DNA from: Achromobacter insolitus
GTDB taxonomy: Bacteria; Pseudomonadota; Gammaproteobacteria; Burkholderiales; Burkholderiaceae_B
Reading direction: 5' to 3'
Assembly: GCF_002209555.1 (NCBI RefSeq)
Contig: NZ_NJIF01000016.1
Coordinates: 34,216-98,215 of the forward strand
DNA length: 64,000 bases
The notes beneath the pieces were generated by a model. The model had not been told where the DNA came from. It worked only from the letters and a program-made list of their open reading frames with translations, and searched no databases. The position numbers were made by a program, and so were the translations under genes. Below are positions 25,363 through 33,751 of the stretch, one piece after another. How positions within the stretch are numbered: the first letter of the stretch is position 1; each line of letters starts with the position of its first letter.

Positions 25363-26163
25363 TCAGGGCTGCAGCACCTCGACCGTGCCCGCGTAGGACA
25401 GGCGGCGCTTTTTGGCTTGCGGCACGCTGACCTTGGCATCTTCCATGCCGGCTTCGATCCAGTACAGGCCCGGCTGCGGCCACTTCACGGAGAACTTGCC
25501 GTCCTTGTCCGTCTTCAGCTGGATTTCGCCGACCTTGTCGCGATAGCGGCTGCCGCCCGGCACCACATTGACTTCCAGCTCCGCGGCCGGCTTGCCGTCC
25601 AGCAGCATCTGGAAGGTGGCAGGCTCATCCGTGAACAGGTCGTTCGGATGCGTCACCGGCGCCAGCTCCAGGCCGCGGCCGACAGGCTTGACGGCCGAGG
25701 GTTTGCCGGCGGTCACGAAGGTCTCGACGCGGCCCAGGCTTTGCGAGACTTCCAGTTCCTCGGCCTTGGCGGGCACGGCTTGCGCCAGGCCCTCGGGCTT
25801 GCCGAAGTAGCGCTTGTTCTTGCCGTCTTCCTTCCAGCGGGCGAACACGCCGTCATTGACCACGGCGACGCGGTAGGTTCCGGCCTGCTTGAGTTGCAGG
25901 TCGAATGTGCTGCGCAGCTTGCCGCGATTCAGGTTCTCGGCTTCGGCGGCGCTGCCGTCCGGCGCGACGACGGCCAGGCCGTCCAGGCGCAGCGGAGCGT
26001 GGTTGAAATAGAACTTGTCGTTGCCCACGGCGGCGTCGACGGTGACCCAGCTGTCGGTGCCCGACAACACGGTCGACGACGGCACCATCCAGACGTCATG
26101 CGCCTGGGAGGCGAAAGGCAGGCACAGAGCCAGGGCGGCGGCCAGTTTGGCGGCGGATTTCAT
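25363..26163 (-). CDS. DUF4198 domain periplasmic protein
   Basis: A 266-residue secreted protein. The signal peptide MKSAAKLAAALALCLPFASQA should be cut before His22, leaving a mature N-terminus HDVWMVPS. The rest is beta-rich, with Ig-like segments such as GSRYRDKVGEIQLKTDKDG and FSVKWPQPGLYWIEAGME. DUF4198 proteins are common beside iron- and metal-related transport genes, but their function is not settled. It lies between DUF2271 (19-base gap) and apbE (14-base gap). An N-terminal histidine after cleavage could bind a metal ion (inference). Confidence 0.87.
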   Translation of the reverse strand: MKSAAKLAAALALCLPFASQAHDVWMVPSSTVLSGTDSWVTVDAAVGNDKFYFNHAPLRLDGLAVVAPDGSAAEAENLNRGKLRSTFDLQLKQAGTYRVAVVNDGVFARWKEDGKNKRYFGKPEGLAQAVPAKAEELEVSQSLGRVETFVTAGKPSAVKPVGRGLELAPVTHPNDLFTDEPATFQMLLDGKPAAELEVNVVPGGSRYRDKVGEIQLKTDKDGKFSVKWPQPGLYWIEAGMEDAKVSVPQAKKRRLSYAGTVEVLQP

Positions 26164-26182
26164 CGTTGCGCTCCTAGGAGAA

Positions 26183-26698
26183 TCAGGGTTTCAGGTCGAG
26201 CGCGATGGCGCCCAGTTCGTGTTCGCCGCGCGCCGTCAACTGCTCGGCCTTTTGCGGCGGCCATTGGAAGGGGATACGCAGCAGCTCGCGGCCGCCGACT
26301 TCGCGCGCCGCTTCGACCACCACGGCGTACTGGCCGGGTTTCAGTCCGGACAGTGGCTTGCTAGCCGCGTCAAAACGCAGCGCATGCTTGCCCACCGGCT
26401 TGGTGGCGCCGCTGACGCCGTCCACCGGGAATTGCTGATTGCGGCCGCTGCGGCGCCACCACTGGCGCATGTCCTTGAGCCACTCCGTGCCTTCGTTGTT
26501 CTTCTTGGCCACGTCGTACCAGACGGCCAGGTCGGTCGCCACGCTCTGGTCGGGATTCTCGATCCAGATCGCGACGTAGGGACGGTGGTACTCCGCGACA
26601 TCCAGGCGCGGAACCTCAATGGACAGGCCGATGTCGGCCGCTTGGGCCGTTCGGGCGATCAGGCCGGCCAGCAGGGCCGACAACAACAGCTTGCGCAT
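26183..26698 (-). CDS. DUF2271 periplasmic protein with ApbE flavinylation motif
   Basis: A 171-residue protein with a signal peptide MRKLLLSALLAGLIARTAQA and a beta-rich DUF2271 domain. Residues 93-99 read DGVSGAT, which fits the consensus recognised by ApbE flavin transferases (Asp-Gly-x-Ser/Thr-Gly-Ala-Thr). FMN would be linked to Thr99. Tryptophan-rich EWLKDMRQWWRR precedes it. It is co-encoded with a PepSY membrane protein and an ApbE gene, so it is most likely a covalent flavoprotein receiving electrons from the membrane and passing them to an extracytoplasmic acceptor. Confidence 0.88.
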   Translation of the reverse strand: MRKLLLSALLAGLIARTAQAADIGLSIEVPRLDVAEYHRPYVAIWIENPDQSVATDLAVWYDVAKKNNEGTEWLKDMRQWWRRSGRNQQFPVDGVSGATKPVGKHALRFDAASKPLSGLKPGQYAVVVEAAREVGGRELLRIPFQWPPQKAEQLTARGEHELGAIALDLKP

Positions 26699-26726
26699 GG
26701 AAGTCTCCAGGGGCGGATCGTTGGAA

Positions 26727-27353
26727 TCAATGAATGAAAAGCAGGGCCAGCACGACGGGGATCACAACGCCCAGGCCAACCATGGGCCAGGTCGCGCTAC
26801 GGTTGCCGGCGTGCATCTTCAGCAGCACCAGCCCGGTCAGCGAAAAGACCAGACAGGCGACGGCGAAGATGTCCAGGAACCAGCTCCATGCCAGGCCCGT
26901 GTTGCGACCCTTGTGCAGATCATTGAGGTACGAGATCCAGCCGCGATCGGTGCGCTCATACTCGACGTCGCCGCTGGCCAGGTCGATGGACAGCCAGGCA
27001 TCGCCGCCAGCGCGTGGCAGGGACAGATAGACCTCGTCGGCGGACCACTCCGCCGGCTTGCCGGCGGCGGCGGTGTCCAGCGTATCGTCCAGCCACTGGG
27101 CGACGGGCGCGGGCAGCGGCGCCTTTTTCTGGGCGGGTGGGGGAGAGAGTTGCTGCAGGACCGCTACGGGCAAGCGCGCCTCGCGGCTGGTCACGACAGC
27201 CTTGGCCTCGATGTGCGAGGCATTGTTCAGGGTCAGGCCGGTCACCGCGAACAACAGCATGCCCAGCAGGCACAGCGCCGAGCTGATCCAATGCCATTGG
27301 TGCAGCGTCTTGAGCCAATAGGCCCGGCGGCGGGGAGTGGTTGGACTGTCCAT
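26727..27353 (-). CDS. PepSY-associated transmembrane protein
   Basis: A 208-residue inner-membrane protein. TM1 is WISSALCLLGMLLFAVTGLT (about 22-42). A periplasmic PepSY-like domain (about 45-145) contains AWLSIDLASGDVEYERTDRG. TM2 is WFLDIFAVACLVFSLTGLVL and TM3 is MVGLGVVIPVVLALLFIH. Histidines in TLHQWHW and NDLHKGRN flank the helices, as in heme-carrying PepSY proteins. It is the first gene of a five-gene operon and has a Fur-box-like element upstream. The likely role is electron transfer across the membrane to the flavinylated DUF2271 protein, for example for ferric reduction. Confidence 0.88.
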   Translation of the reverse strand: MDSPTTPRRRAYWLKTLHQWHWISSALCLLGMLLFAVTGLTLNNASHIEAKAVVTSREARLPVAVLQQLSPPPAQKKAPLPAPVAQWLDDTLDTAAAGKPAEWSADEVYLSLPRAGGDAWLSIDLASGDVEYERTDRGWISYLNDLHKGRNTGLAWSWFLDIFAVACLVFSLTGLVLLKMHAGNRSATWPMVGLGVVIPVVLALLFIH

Positions 27354-27387
27354 GGGTTATCGGGTGAAAGCCCGCGGATTCTAACAT

Positions 27388-27408
27388 TTAATGAGAATGA
27401 CTCTTATA
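27388..27408 (-). promoter_or_regulatory. Fur-box-like element upstream of the PepSY operon
   Basis: The segment TTAATGAGAATGACTCTTA is AT-rich in a GC-rich setting and resembles the Fur consensus of repeated GATAAT hexamers (about 12 of 19 positions by eye). It lies 35-55 bases before the PepSY start. Iron repression of the operon is inferred from this and from the operon's reductase content. Confidence 0.55.
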
Positions 27409-27542
27409 AATGCCGCTGTTTTTGCCGGAAGGGGATTTCAATCGATTTCGGGATTGGCGCCTCGGGGCGGGAAGGCGGGCCGTGGCGCCGGTCCGCCAGC
27501 GGGGATAAGATAGGCCACCCGTTACAAACACCGGAGGTCGTC

Positions 27543-28097
27543 ATGCTTGAGCAGCAAGTCGTGGATCAGATCGGTCGTCATTGGGGGTGGGTGGCATTGC
27601 GCGGCGTCGTCGCCATCCTGTTCGGGCTCATGGCCTTGCTCATGCCTGCCATCACGCTGTCTGCGCTGGTGCTGGTATGGGGCGCATTCGCGCTGGTCGA
27701 CGGGGTGCTGGCCCTGGTTGCCGGCGTGCGCATCCGCGATAACGGCAAGCCGCTGTGGGCGCTTATCGTCGTGGGCCTGCTGGGCATCGCGGCGGGCATC
27801 GTCACTTTCGTCTATCCCGGCCTGACGGCGCTGGTCCTGCTGTACATCATCGCGATCTGGGCGCTGGTGTCCGGCGTGTTCCAGATCGTCGCCGCGATCC
27901 GATTCCGCAAGGACATCCGCAACGAATGGCTGCTCGGCCTGTCTGGGCTGGTGTCCATCCTGTTCGGCGGCATGATGATCATGCAGCCGGGCGCGGGCGC
28001 GCTGGCGCTGGTCTGGGTCATCGGGCTCTACGCCGTCTTCTTTGGCATACTCCTGCTGGTTTTTTCCTTCCGCCTCAAACAGCACAAGACGTCCTGA
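27543..28097 (+). CDS. HdeD/DUF308-family membrane protein
   Basis: A 184-residue inner-membrane protein with six predicted helices in three similar pairs, separated by short charged loops (RIRDNGKP, RFRKDIRNEW). The pattern WGWVALRGVVAILFGLMALL recurs as in HdeD family proteins, which are linked to acid stress in enterobacteria. GGAGG lies just before the ATG at 27543. The gene is followed after 6 bases by the fluoride channel gene. The molecular function is unproven. Confidence 0.85.
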   Translation: MLEQQVVDQIGRHWGWVALRGVVAILFGLMALLMPAITLSALVLVWGAFALVDGVLALVAGVRIRDNGKPLWALIVVGLLGIAAGIVTFVYPGLTALVLLYIIAIWALVSGVFQIVAAIRFRKDIRNEWLLGLSGLVSILFGGMMIMQPGAGALALVWVIGLYAVFFGILLLVFSFRLKQHKTS

Positions 28098-28103
28098 AGA
28101 CCG

Positions 28104-28496
28104 ATGTCCGCTTATCAAACCCTAATTCCCCTGAATTTCCTTGCCGTGGGCGTGGGCGCCATGTTGGGCGCGTGGGTCCGGTGGCTGGTCGGCATGTGGC
28201 TGAACGTGGAGTCCTGGCCATGGGGAACGTTCGCGGTGAACCTGGCCGGCGGTTATCTGGTCGGCCTGGTGCTGGCACTGGTGGCAGGGCATCCCGAATG
28301 GCCGGCCTGGATCCGCCTGGGCGCTATCACGGGTTTCATGGGAGGGCTGACCACGTTCTCGACGTTTTCGGCCGAGACCGTGTCGATGCTGGAGCGGGGC
28401 GCCTACGCCAGCGCGCTGGGATATGCCGGCTTCAGCCTGGCAGGGTCGCTGTTGCTGACGGCGGCCGGCTTGGCGACCGCCAGTCTCTTGCGCTAG
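28104..28496 (+). CDS. crcB: Fluoride ion channel CrcB/Fluc
   Basis: A 130-residue four-helix membrane protein that exports fluoride as a dual-topology dimer. Signature elements are GAMLGAWVRW, WGTFAVNLAGGYLVG and GFMGGLTTFSTFSAE with the central phenylalanine box and Na-site region. It is probably transcribed with the HdeD-like gene 6 bases upstream. I see no fluoride riboswitch in the sequence before this pair. It converges on hpnE with only 22 bases between. Confidence 0.93.
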   Translation: MSAYQTLIPLNFLAVGVGAMLGAWVRWLVGMWLNVESWPWGTFAVNLAGGYLVGLVLALVAGHPEWPAWIRLGAITGFMGGLTTFSTFSAETVSMLERGAYASALGYAGFSLAGSLLLTAAGLATASLLR

Positions 28497-28518
28497 GGCT
28501 GGCGAGCACGCGCGGGCC

Positions 28519-29841
28519 TCAGGCCGCGCCGGGATTCAACACACGGGCGGCCTGCAGGCCGCTCTGCACGGCGCCTTCCAGCACGCCCGGGTAGCCCGTG
28601 TCGGTCCAGTCGCCGGCCAGCGCCAGCGTGGGCCAGGGAGTGGAATTCAGCGGGCGGGTCAGCCCCGGCACCGCCGCGAAAGTCGCCCGCTTTTCGATGA
28701 ATAGTTCCGCCGCCGACACTTCGGGCATGGCTGGCAGGCGCGCGGGGTGGCGCGCGGCTTGCTCGGCCACCTGATCGATCAGCGCTTCGATCACCTGTTG
28801 GCGGTTGCGTTCCGCGATGCCGGTGGCTGCGCTGGTCACCACGGCCAGTTCGCCGGCCTTGGTGTCGCCGGCCAGTTGCGCGCGGTCGAACAGCCATTGG
28901 CCGTAGTGGTCGCGGGCGGATTCTTCGCGCAGCATCATCATGGGCTCGGGCAGGCGCCAGGGATCCTGCAGCCGCAGGTTCAGGGTGGCGATCGGCATGT
29001 ACTCGAAAGCCTTGAGCGCGTTCAGCAGCCCGGTGGCTCCGGCCTCCCGCAGCGGGGTCTCCAGCAGGCGCGCGGCGAAGGCCGGCGGCACTGCCAGTAC
29101 GGCTGCGTCGAATCGTTCCTGGTTGATGTCGATGCCCTCTTTGGAGGGGCGAAGCTGGCGCACGGTGCTGCCATAGCGCATGGTCACCTGGCGCGCCGCC
29201 GCATCGGGCCACAGCGCGGACAAGTCGGTGCAAGGCAGCAGCATGTCGCTGTTTTCGCGGCTGCCGGTCAGGCTGTCGCGCAGCACGCGCGCGAACAGCG
29301 CGGCGCTGGCCGTGGCAGCCGGCGTGTTCAGCGCGGCCAGGCAGAGCGGTTCCCAGATTTGGCGGATCAACGCGTCCGACTGCGCGTGGTAGTGCAGCAG
29401 GTGCAGCACGGTCCAGTCGCGCGGCGGTGTCCATGACATGGCTTTCAGGCCCCGCATCAGCCGCAGGGCCGCGACGCGGTCCTTCCAGGCCAGGCCGCGC
29501 GCGCGCAGGATCGCCACGGCCATGTGCAGCGGCGCGGGGAGCCGCGGCGCGGCCAGGCGGAAGCGGCCGTCCAGGGAGGCCAATTGCAGGGGGCGGCGCA
29601 TCAGCAAGGCGTCCGGATTGCGGCCCACGCGGCGCATCAGCGCCAGCGTGTGCTTGTAGGCCCCGGAAAGCAGATGCTGGCCATTGTCCAGCGGGGCGTC
29701 GAAATCCGTGTGGAACACGCGTCGGGCGCGTCCGCCGGGGGTATGGCCGGCTTCGAACACGGTGACCTTGGCGCCCGCTTCGCGCAGGGCCACACTTGCT
29801 GCCAGACCGGCCCAGCCGGCGCCGATGACCGCGGCCTTCAC
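28519..29841 (-). CDS. hpnE: Hydroxysqualene dehydroxylase HpnE
   Basis: A 440-residue FAD-dependent amine-oxidase/phytoene-desaturase-type enzyme that reduces hydroxysqualene to squalene. The dinucleotide motif AAVIGAGWAGLAASVALREA is at the N-terminus and the C-terminal FAD segment is LALAGDWTDTGYPGVLEGAV. The GTG start (29841) overlaps the stop of hpnD (GTGA), so they are coupled. It is the third gene of hpnCDE, which together turn farnesyl diphosphate into squalene. Confidence 0.93.
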   Translation of the reverse strand: MKAAVIGAGWAGLAASVALREAGAKVTVFEAGHTPGGRARRVFHTDFDAPLDNGQHLLSGAYKHTLALMRRVGRNPDALLMRRPLQLASLDGRFRLAAPRLPAPLHMAVAILRARGLAWKDRVAALRLMRGLKAMSWTPPRDWTVLHLLHYHAQSDALIRQIWEPLCLAALNTPAATASAALFARVLRDSLTGSRENSDMLLPCTDLSALWPDAAARQVTMRYGSTVRQLRPSKEGIDINQERFDAAVLAVPPAFAARLLETPLREAGATGLLNALKAFEYMPIATLNLRLQDPWRLPEPMMMLREESARDHYGQWLFDRAQLAGDTKAGELAVVTSAATGIAERNRQQVIEALIDQVAEQAARHPARLPAMPEVSAAELFIEKRATFAAVPGLTRPLNSTPWPTLALAGDWTDTGYPGVLEGAVQSGLQAARVLNPGAA

Positions 29842-30701
29842 CGGGCCAACCGGCGGACCAGTCCGCGTCCGCCGCCCACCCAGGTCTTCCAGGCGAGCCA
29901 CAGCTTGCGCAAAGGGGTGAGCGAAATGCGCTGGTGCAACACCTGCCAGTTGTCGCGCTCGATCTCGTCGAGCAGCGCGTGATAGATCGCCGCCATCATC
30001 AGGCCCGGGCGCTGCGCCCGGCGGTCGGCCTCGGGCAGATTGCTCATGGCCTCGCGATAGAGCTCCCGGGCGCGTTCGGCCTGGAACTTCATCAAGGCGC
30101 TGAAGCGCTCGGAATATTCGCCGTTCAGGATGTCCGAGGCCTTGACTTCGAACTGCTGCATGTCGTTGACGGGCAGGTAGATGCGGCCTCGGCGCGCGTC
30201 GTCGCCCACGTCACGGATGATGTTGGTCATCTGGAACGCCAGCCCCAGCTTTTCAGCATAGACCAGGGTCTTGGGGTCGGAATAGCCGAAGACGCCGGCG
30301 GACAGCTCGCCCACCACGCCGGCGGCGTGCCAGCAGTACTTGCGCAAGCCCGGCCAGTCCAGGTAGCGGGTCTGGTCCAGATCCATTTCCATGCCGTCGA
30401 TCACGGCCAGCAGGCGTTCGCGCGTGATCGCGCAGCTTTGCAGGTGCGGCTGCAGGGCACGGGTGACCGGATGGTCCGGATTGCCGTTGAACATCTGGTC
30501 GACCTGCGTGCGCCACCAGGCCAGCTTGACGCGGGCCAGCGAGGGATCGGTGCATTCGTCCACCACGTCGTCCACTTCGCGGCAGTACGCATACAGCGCC
30601 GTAATGGCGCGCCGCCGCTCGGGCGGCAGGAACAGGAACGAGTAGTAGAAGCTGGAACCGCTTTTGGCGGCTTTCTCCTGGCAGTATTCGTCAGGGGTCA
30701 T
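29838..30701 (-). CDS. hpnD: Presqualene diphosphate synthase HpnD
   Basis: A 287-residue trans-isoprenyl diphosphate synthase of the squalene/phytoene synthase fold, condensing two farnesyl diphosphates. The two aspartate-rich motifs are YCREVDDVVDE (about 43-53) and NIIRDVGDDARRGRIYLP. The N-terminus MTPDEYCQEKAAKSGSSFYY is typical of HpnD. It sits between hpnC (1 base before) and hpnE (overlap). It is soluble or peripherally bound at the inner membrane. Confidence 0.95.
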   Translation of the reverse strand: MTPDEYCQEKAAKSGSSFYYSFLFLPPERRRAITALYAYCREVDDVVDECTDPSLARVKLAWWRTQVDQMFNGNPDHPVTRALQPHLQSCAITRERLLAVIDGMEMDLDQTRYLDWPGLRKYCWHAAGVVGELSAGVFGYSDPKTLVYAEKLGLAFQMTNIIRDVGDDARRGRIYLPVNDMQQFEVKASDILNGEYSERFSALMKFQAERARELYREAMSNLPEADRRAQRPGLMMAAIYHALLDEIERDNWQVLHQRISLTPLRKLWLAWKTWVGGGRGLVRRLAR

Positions 30702-30702
30702 A

Positions 30703-31533
30703 TCAGGTAATTGCGCGCCACATCATGATGGCCCAATCTTTGGCGCCCAATTCGGGGCGATTCATGAATACATCGTAGCCGCCCGCCTCGATACGCTCCA
30801 GCACGCGCAGCCCGCCTTGCACCACCAGGCGCAGCTCCAGGCCCATGCGGCCCGGCAGGCGGCGCGCCAGCGGAGCGCCGAAGTGTAGCAGTGCGCGGGC
30901 GCGTTCGACTTCAAAGGCCATCAAGTCGCGCCAGGCTGGGGTGAGCCGGCAGGCGGCCAGGTCTTCGTCCGTCACGCCATGGCGCCGCAGGTCCTCCTGC
31001 GGCAGGTAGACGCGGTGTTTGTGCCAGTCTACCCGCACGTCCTGCCAGAAATTCACCAGCTGCAGGCCGGTGCAGATGGCGTCTGCCTCGCTTACGTTTT
31101 GCGGATTGGTGGCCTCGAACAGGTGCAGCATCAGCCTGCCCACTGGATTGGCGGAGCGGGTGCAATAGTCGGCCAGCGTGGTGTAGTCTTCGTAGCGTTT
31201 GACGCTGATGTCCTGCTCGAAGGCGGACAGCAGGTCGTAGAACGGCGTGATCGGCAACTGGTGGCGCGCGATCGTGGCTGCAAGCGGCATGAAGATGCCG
31301 GCCAGCTCGGGCGAGCCGGGTTCGGGCGTCGTGCCCGGTTCGGCGCCGATGCGGTGCAGTTCCGCCCGGAACGCGGCCAGCTGGGCCAGCCGTTCCTCGT
31401 CCGTGGCGCTGCCTTCATCGGCGATATCGTCCGCGGCGCGGGCGAACCGGTAGATATCGGTCACGGCGCCGCGCAGCCTGCGCGGCAGCAGCAGCGAGGC
31501 GACGGGGAAATTTTCGTAGTGATCGATGGGCAT
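30703..31533 (-). CDS. hpnC: Hydroxysqualene synthase HpnC
   Basis: A 276-residue squalene/phytoene synthase-family enzyme that converts presqualene diphosphate to hydroxysqualene. The motifs are FARAADDIADEG and LVNFWQDVRVDWHKHRVYLP. The N-terminus DHYENFPVASLLLPRRLR is typical of HpnC. It is the first gene of hpnCDE. A squalene-hopene cyclase gene is not in the window, so the end product (hopanoid or other) cannot be decided here. It diverges from alr over 130 bases. Confidence 0.94.
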   Translation of the reverse strand: MPIDHYENFPVASLLLPRRLRGAVTDIYRFARAADDIADEGSATDEERLAQLAAFRAELHRIGAEPGTTPEPGSPELAGIFMPLAATIARHQLPITPFYDLLSAFEQDISVKRYEDYTTLADYCTRSANPVGRLMLHLFEATNPQNVSEADAICTGLQLVNFWQDVRVDWHKHRVYLPQEDLRRHGVTDEDLAACRLTPAWRDLMAFEVERARALLHFGAPLARRLPGRMGLELRLVVQGGLRVLERIEAGGYDVFMNRPELGAKDWAIMMWRAIT

Positions 31534-31663
31534 GGATGGTCTTGCGGATCTGGCCCCGGGGGCCTGGACCGATCCATTTTAGAGTAGTCACATTCCAGTG
31601 ACACAACCCAATGCCGCCGGCGGTGCGGATCAGTTAGACTTAAGCGCCACAGGATTCCACACC

Positions 31664-32791
31664 ATGCCGCGTCCAATCTCCGCCACTGTCTCCGTTTCCG
31701 CGCTTGCGCACAACCTAGCGGCCGTGCGTCGCCACCTGGACCAGACCGCAGCCGCGGCGGCCGGCCTGCCGCCCTCGATCTGGGCGGTCATCAAGGCCAA
31801 TGCCTATGGCCACGGCATCGAGCAGGCCGTTGCCGGCTTCTCGAAGGCGCAAGGCCTGGCCATGCTGGACCTGGACGAGGCCGTGCGCTGCCGCGAGGCG
31901 GGTTGGGGTGGCCCCATCCTGCTGCTGGAAGGCTTTTTCGAGCCCTCCGATCTGGATATCGTCGACCGCTATCACCTGAGCACCACCGTGCACAACCGCG
32001 AGCAACTGGACATGCTGGCTCGCGCGCGCTTCTCGCGCCGCGTCGACATCATGCTCAAGCTGAACAGCGGCATGAACCGCCTGGGCTTCAGTCCCGCCGC
32101 CTACGGCGCCGCACACGAGCGCGCCATGCTGCTGCAACAACAGGGCGTGCTGGGCTCGGTCGGCAAAATGACCCATTTCGCATGTGCGGATGGCCCGCAG
32201 GGCGTGAACGAGCAACTGGCGGTGTTCAATTCGGTGACGCATAAGATGCCGGGCGCCATCAGCGTCTGCAATTCAGCCGCCACGCTGCGCTTTGCCGAGA
32301 TCGCCGTCGCCTCGGAAACCCAGGCGCATTGGGTGCGCCCGGGCATATGCCTGTATGGCGCATCGCCGTTCGCGGACGCCGAAGCGGCTTCCTTTGGTCT
32401 GAAACCCGCGATGTCGCTGCGTTCGGAAATCATCGCCGTGCAGGACCTGAAGGCCGGTGATTCGGTCGGTTACGGCGCCATCTTCCGGGCCGACCGTTCC
32501 ATGCGTATCGGCATCGTGGCTTGCGGCTATGCCGACGGCTATCCGCGTCACGCCACCACAGGCACGCCCGTGGTCGTGGTGGGCATCCGTACCCAGTTGG
32601 TGGGGCGTGTTTCCATGGACATGCTGATCGTCGACCTGGGGCCGGTTCCCGCGGCCGGCGTGGGTTCGCCCGTGTCGCTCTGGGGCGAGGAAGGCCCCTC
32701 CGTGGACGAAGTCGCCCAGGCTGCCGGCACCATCGGCTACGAGCTGCTGTGCGCCCTGGCGCCGCGCGTTCCCGTGACCCGGGACGTCTGA
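31664..32791 (+). CDS. alr: Alanine racemase
   Basis: A 375-residue PLP-dependent fold III enzyme giving D-alanine for peptidoglycan (or L-alanine from D-alanine in catabolism). The PLP lysine is Lys44 in AVIKANAYGHG; the second catalytic Tyr is in SVGYGAIFRA. CLYGASPF, ACGYADGYPRH and GRVSMDMLIVDL are family blocks. ATG 31664 follows CAGGATTCCACACC. A short inverted repeat (GTCAC-N6-GTGAC, 31587-31602) lies in the divergent promoter region with hpnC. It ends before an intrinsic terminator at 32891. Whether this is the anabolic or the catabolic isozyme cannot be told. Confidence 0.95.
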   Translation: MPRPISATVSVSALAHNLAAVRRHLDQTAAAAAGLPPSIWAVIKANAYGHGIEQAVAGFSKAQGLAMLDLDEAVRCREAGWGGPILLLEGFFEPSDLDIVDRYHLSTTVHNREQLDMLARARFSRRVDIMLKLNSGMNRLGFSPAAYGAAHERAMLLQQQGVLGSVGKMTHFACADGPQGVNEQLAVFNSVTHKMPGAISVCNSAATLRFAEIAVASETQAHWVRPGICLYGASPFADAEAASFGLKPAMSLRSEIIAVQDLKAGDSVGYGAIFRADRSMRIGIVACGYADGYPRHATTGTPVVVVGIRTQLVGRVSMDMLIVDLGPVPAAGVGSPVSLWGEEGPSVDEVAQAAGTIGYELLCALAPRVPVTRDV

Positions 32792-32890
32792 ACGGGCAGG
32801 GCCTTCCCGCCGAGCGGGGCTGTCCGGCAGGCAAGAATTGCTACGCAATTTACAAGACAGGTGGCGCCGGATGGTGTCTACTTGGAAGAC

Positions 32891-32913
32891 CGGGCGCTCA
32901 AGCGCCCGTTTTT
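32891..32913 (+). terminator. Rho-independent terminator after alr
   Basis: An 8-bp perfect stem, CGGGCGCT (32891-32898) with AGCGCCCG (32901-32908), has a two-base loop and is followed by TTTTT. It lies 100 bases after alr and 33 before the next gene, separating the two units. Confidence 0.85.
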
Positions 32914-32945
32914 GACCAAGAAAACAGACTGCGAGGTTTCAATCC

Positions 32946-33665
32946 ATGAAGGACAAATGCGTGCTCGTCACGGGCGCCACCAAAGGCATAGGCTGGGCGC
33001 TTACTCAGCGGTTGTCCGACATGGGTTGTCATGTGGTTGGCATCGCGCGCAACACCACCGATGTGGATTTCCCGGGCTATCTCTACGCCTGTGACCTGGC
33101 GGATGCCGGCCGCACGGAGGAAGTGCTGCGTGAGATCCGCGAGAAATTTCCGGTCGATGCCGTGGTCAACAACGTGGGCATCGTATCGCCTCAGCCGCTG
33201 GGCGAAATCGACCTGGCCACGCTGTACAACGTGCTCGACTTGAACGTGCGCGTGGCGGTGCAAGTCACCCAGGCATTCATCGAATCCATGAAAGTGCGTC
33301 GCGCCGGGCGCATCGTCAACGTGGTCAGCCGAGCCATCCACGGCGGCCTGGAACGCACCGCCTATTCGGCAGCCAAGAGCGCGCTGGTGGGCTGCACGCG
33401 TACCTGGGCGCTGGAACTGGCTGAATACGGCGTTACCGCCAACGCGGTCGCGCCGGGTCCGATCGAAACCGAGATGTTCCGCGCCACGCGTCCGGCCGGC
33501 AGCGACGCCGAAAAGCGGGCGTTGGCCTCCGTGCCCATGAAGCGCCTGGGCACGCCCGCCGAAGTGGCGGCCGCGATCGCCTTCCTGTTGTCGGACGACG
33601 CCGGCTTCATTACCGGACAGGTGTTGGGCGTCGACGGCGGTGGCAGCCTGGGCGGACGTTCCTAG
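32946..33665 (+). CDS. Short-chain dehydrogenase/reductase (SDR)
   Basis: A 239-residue classical SDR. The cofactor motif is VLVTGATKGIGWALT (residues 6-20), the NNVG structural motif is at about 75-78, and the catalytic Ser/Tyr/Lys are seen in VVSRAIHG and AYSAAKSALV. The C-terminus FITGQVLGVDGGGSLGG is typical of FabG-like reductases. It sits alone between two terminators, so it is probably monocistronic. The substrate is unknown; an acetoacetyl-type or sugar/alcohol substrate is the family range. Confidence 0.9.
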   Translation: MKDKCVLVTGATKGIGWALTQRLSDMGCHVVGIARNTTDVDFPGYLYACDLADAGRTEEVLREIREKFPVDAVVNNVGIVSPQPLGEIDLATLYNVLDLNVRVAVQVTQAFIESMKVRRAGRIVNVVSRAIHGGLERTAYSAAKSALVGCTRTWALELAEYGVTANAVAPGPIETEMFRATRPAGSDAEKRALASVPMKRLGTPAEVAAAIAFLLSDDAGFITGQVLGVDGGGSLGGRS

Positions 33666-33707
33666 AACGCCCGAGCGGGGCGCAAAGCGCTCCCGACGAT
33701 TGCCGCG

Positions 33708-33729
33708 AGCGCGCTTCGGCGCGCTTTTT
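33708..33729 (+). terminator. Rho-independent terminator with TTCG tetraloop
   Basis: The stem AGCGCGC (33708-33714) and GCGCGCT (33719-33725) closes a stable TTCG loop and is followed by a T-run (33725-33729). It lies 43 bases after the SDR gene. Confidence 0.87.
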
Positions 33730-33751
33730 GCTGCCCGCGTGTAGCCAGGCC

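Noticed and set aside
28000..28103. Fluoride riboswitch before crcB
   Set aside because: crcB begins 6 bases after the HdeD-like gene, leaving no room, and I see no matching structure before that pair.
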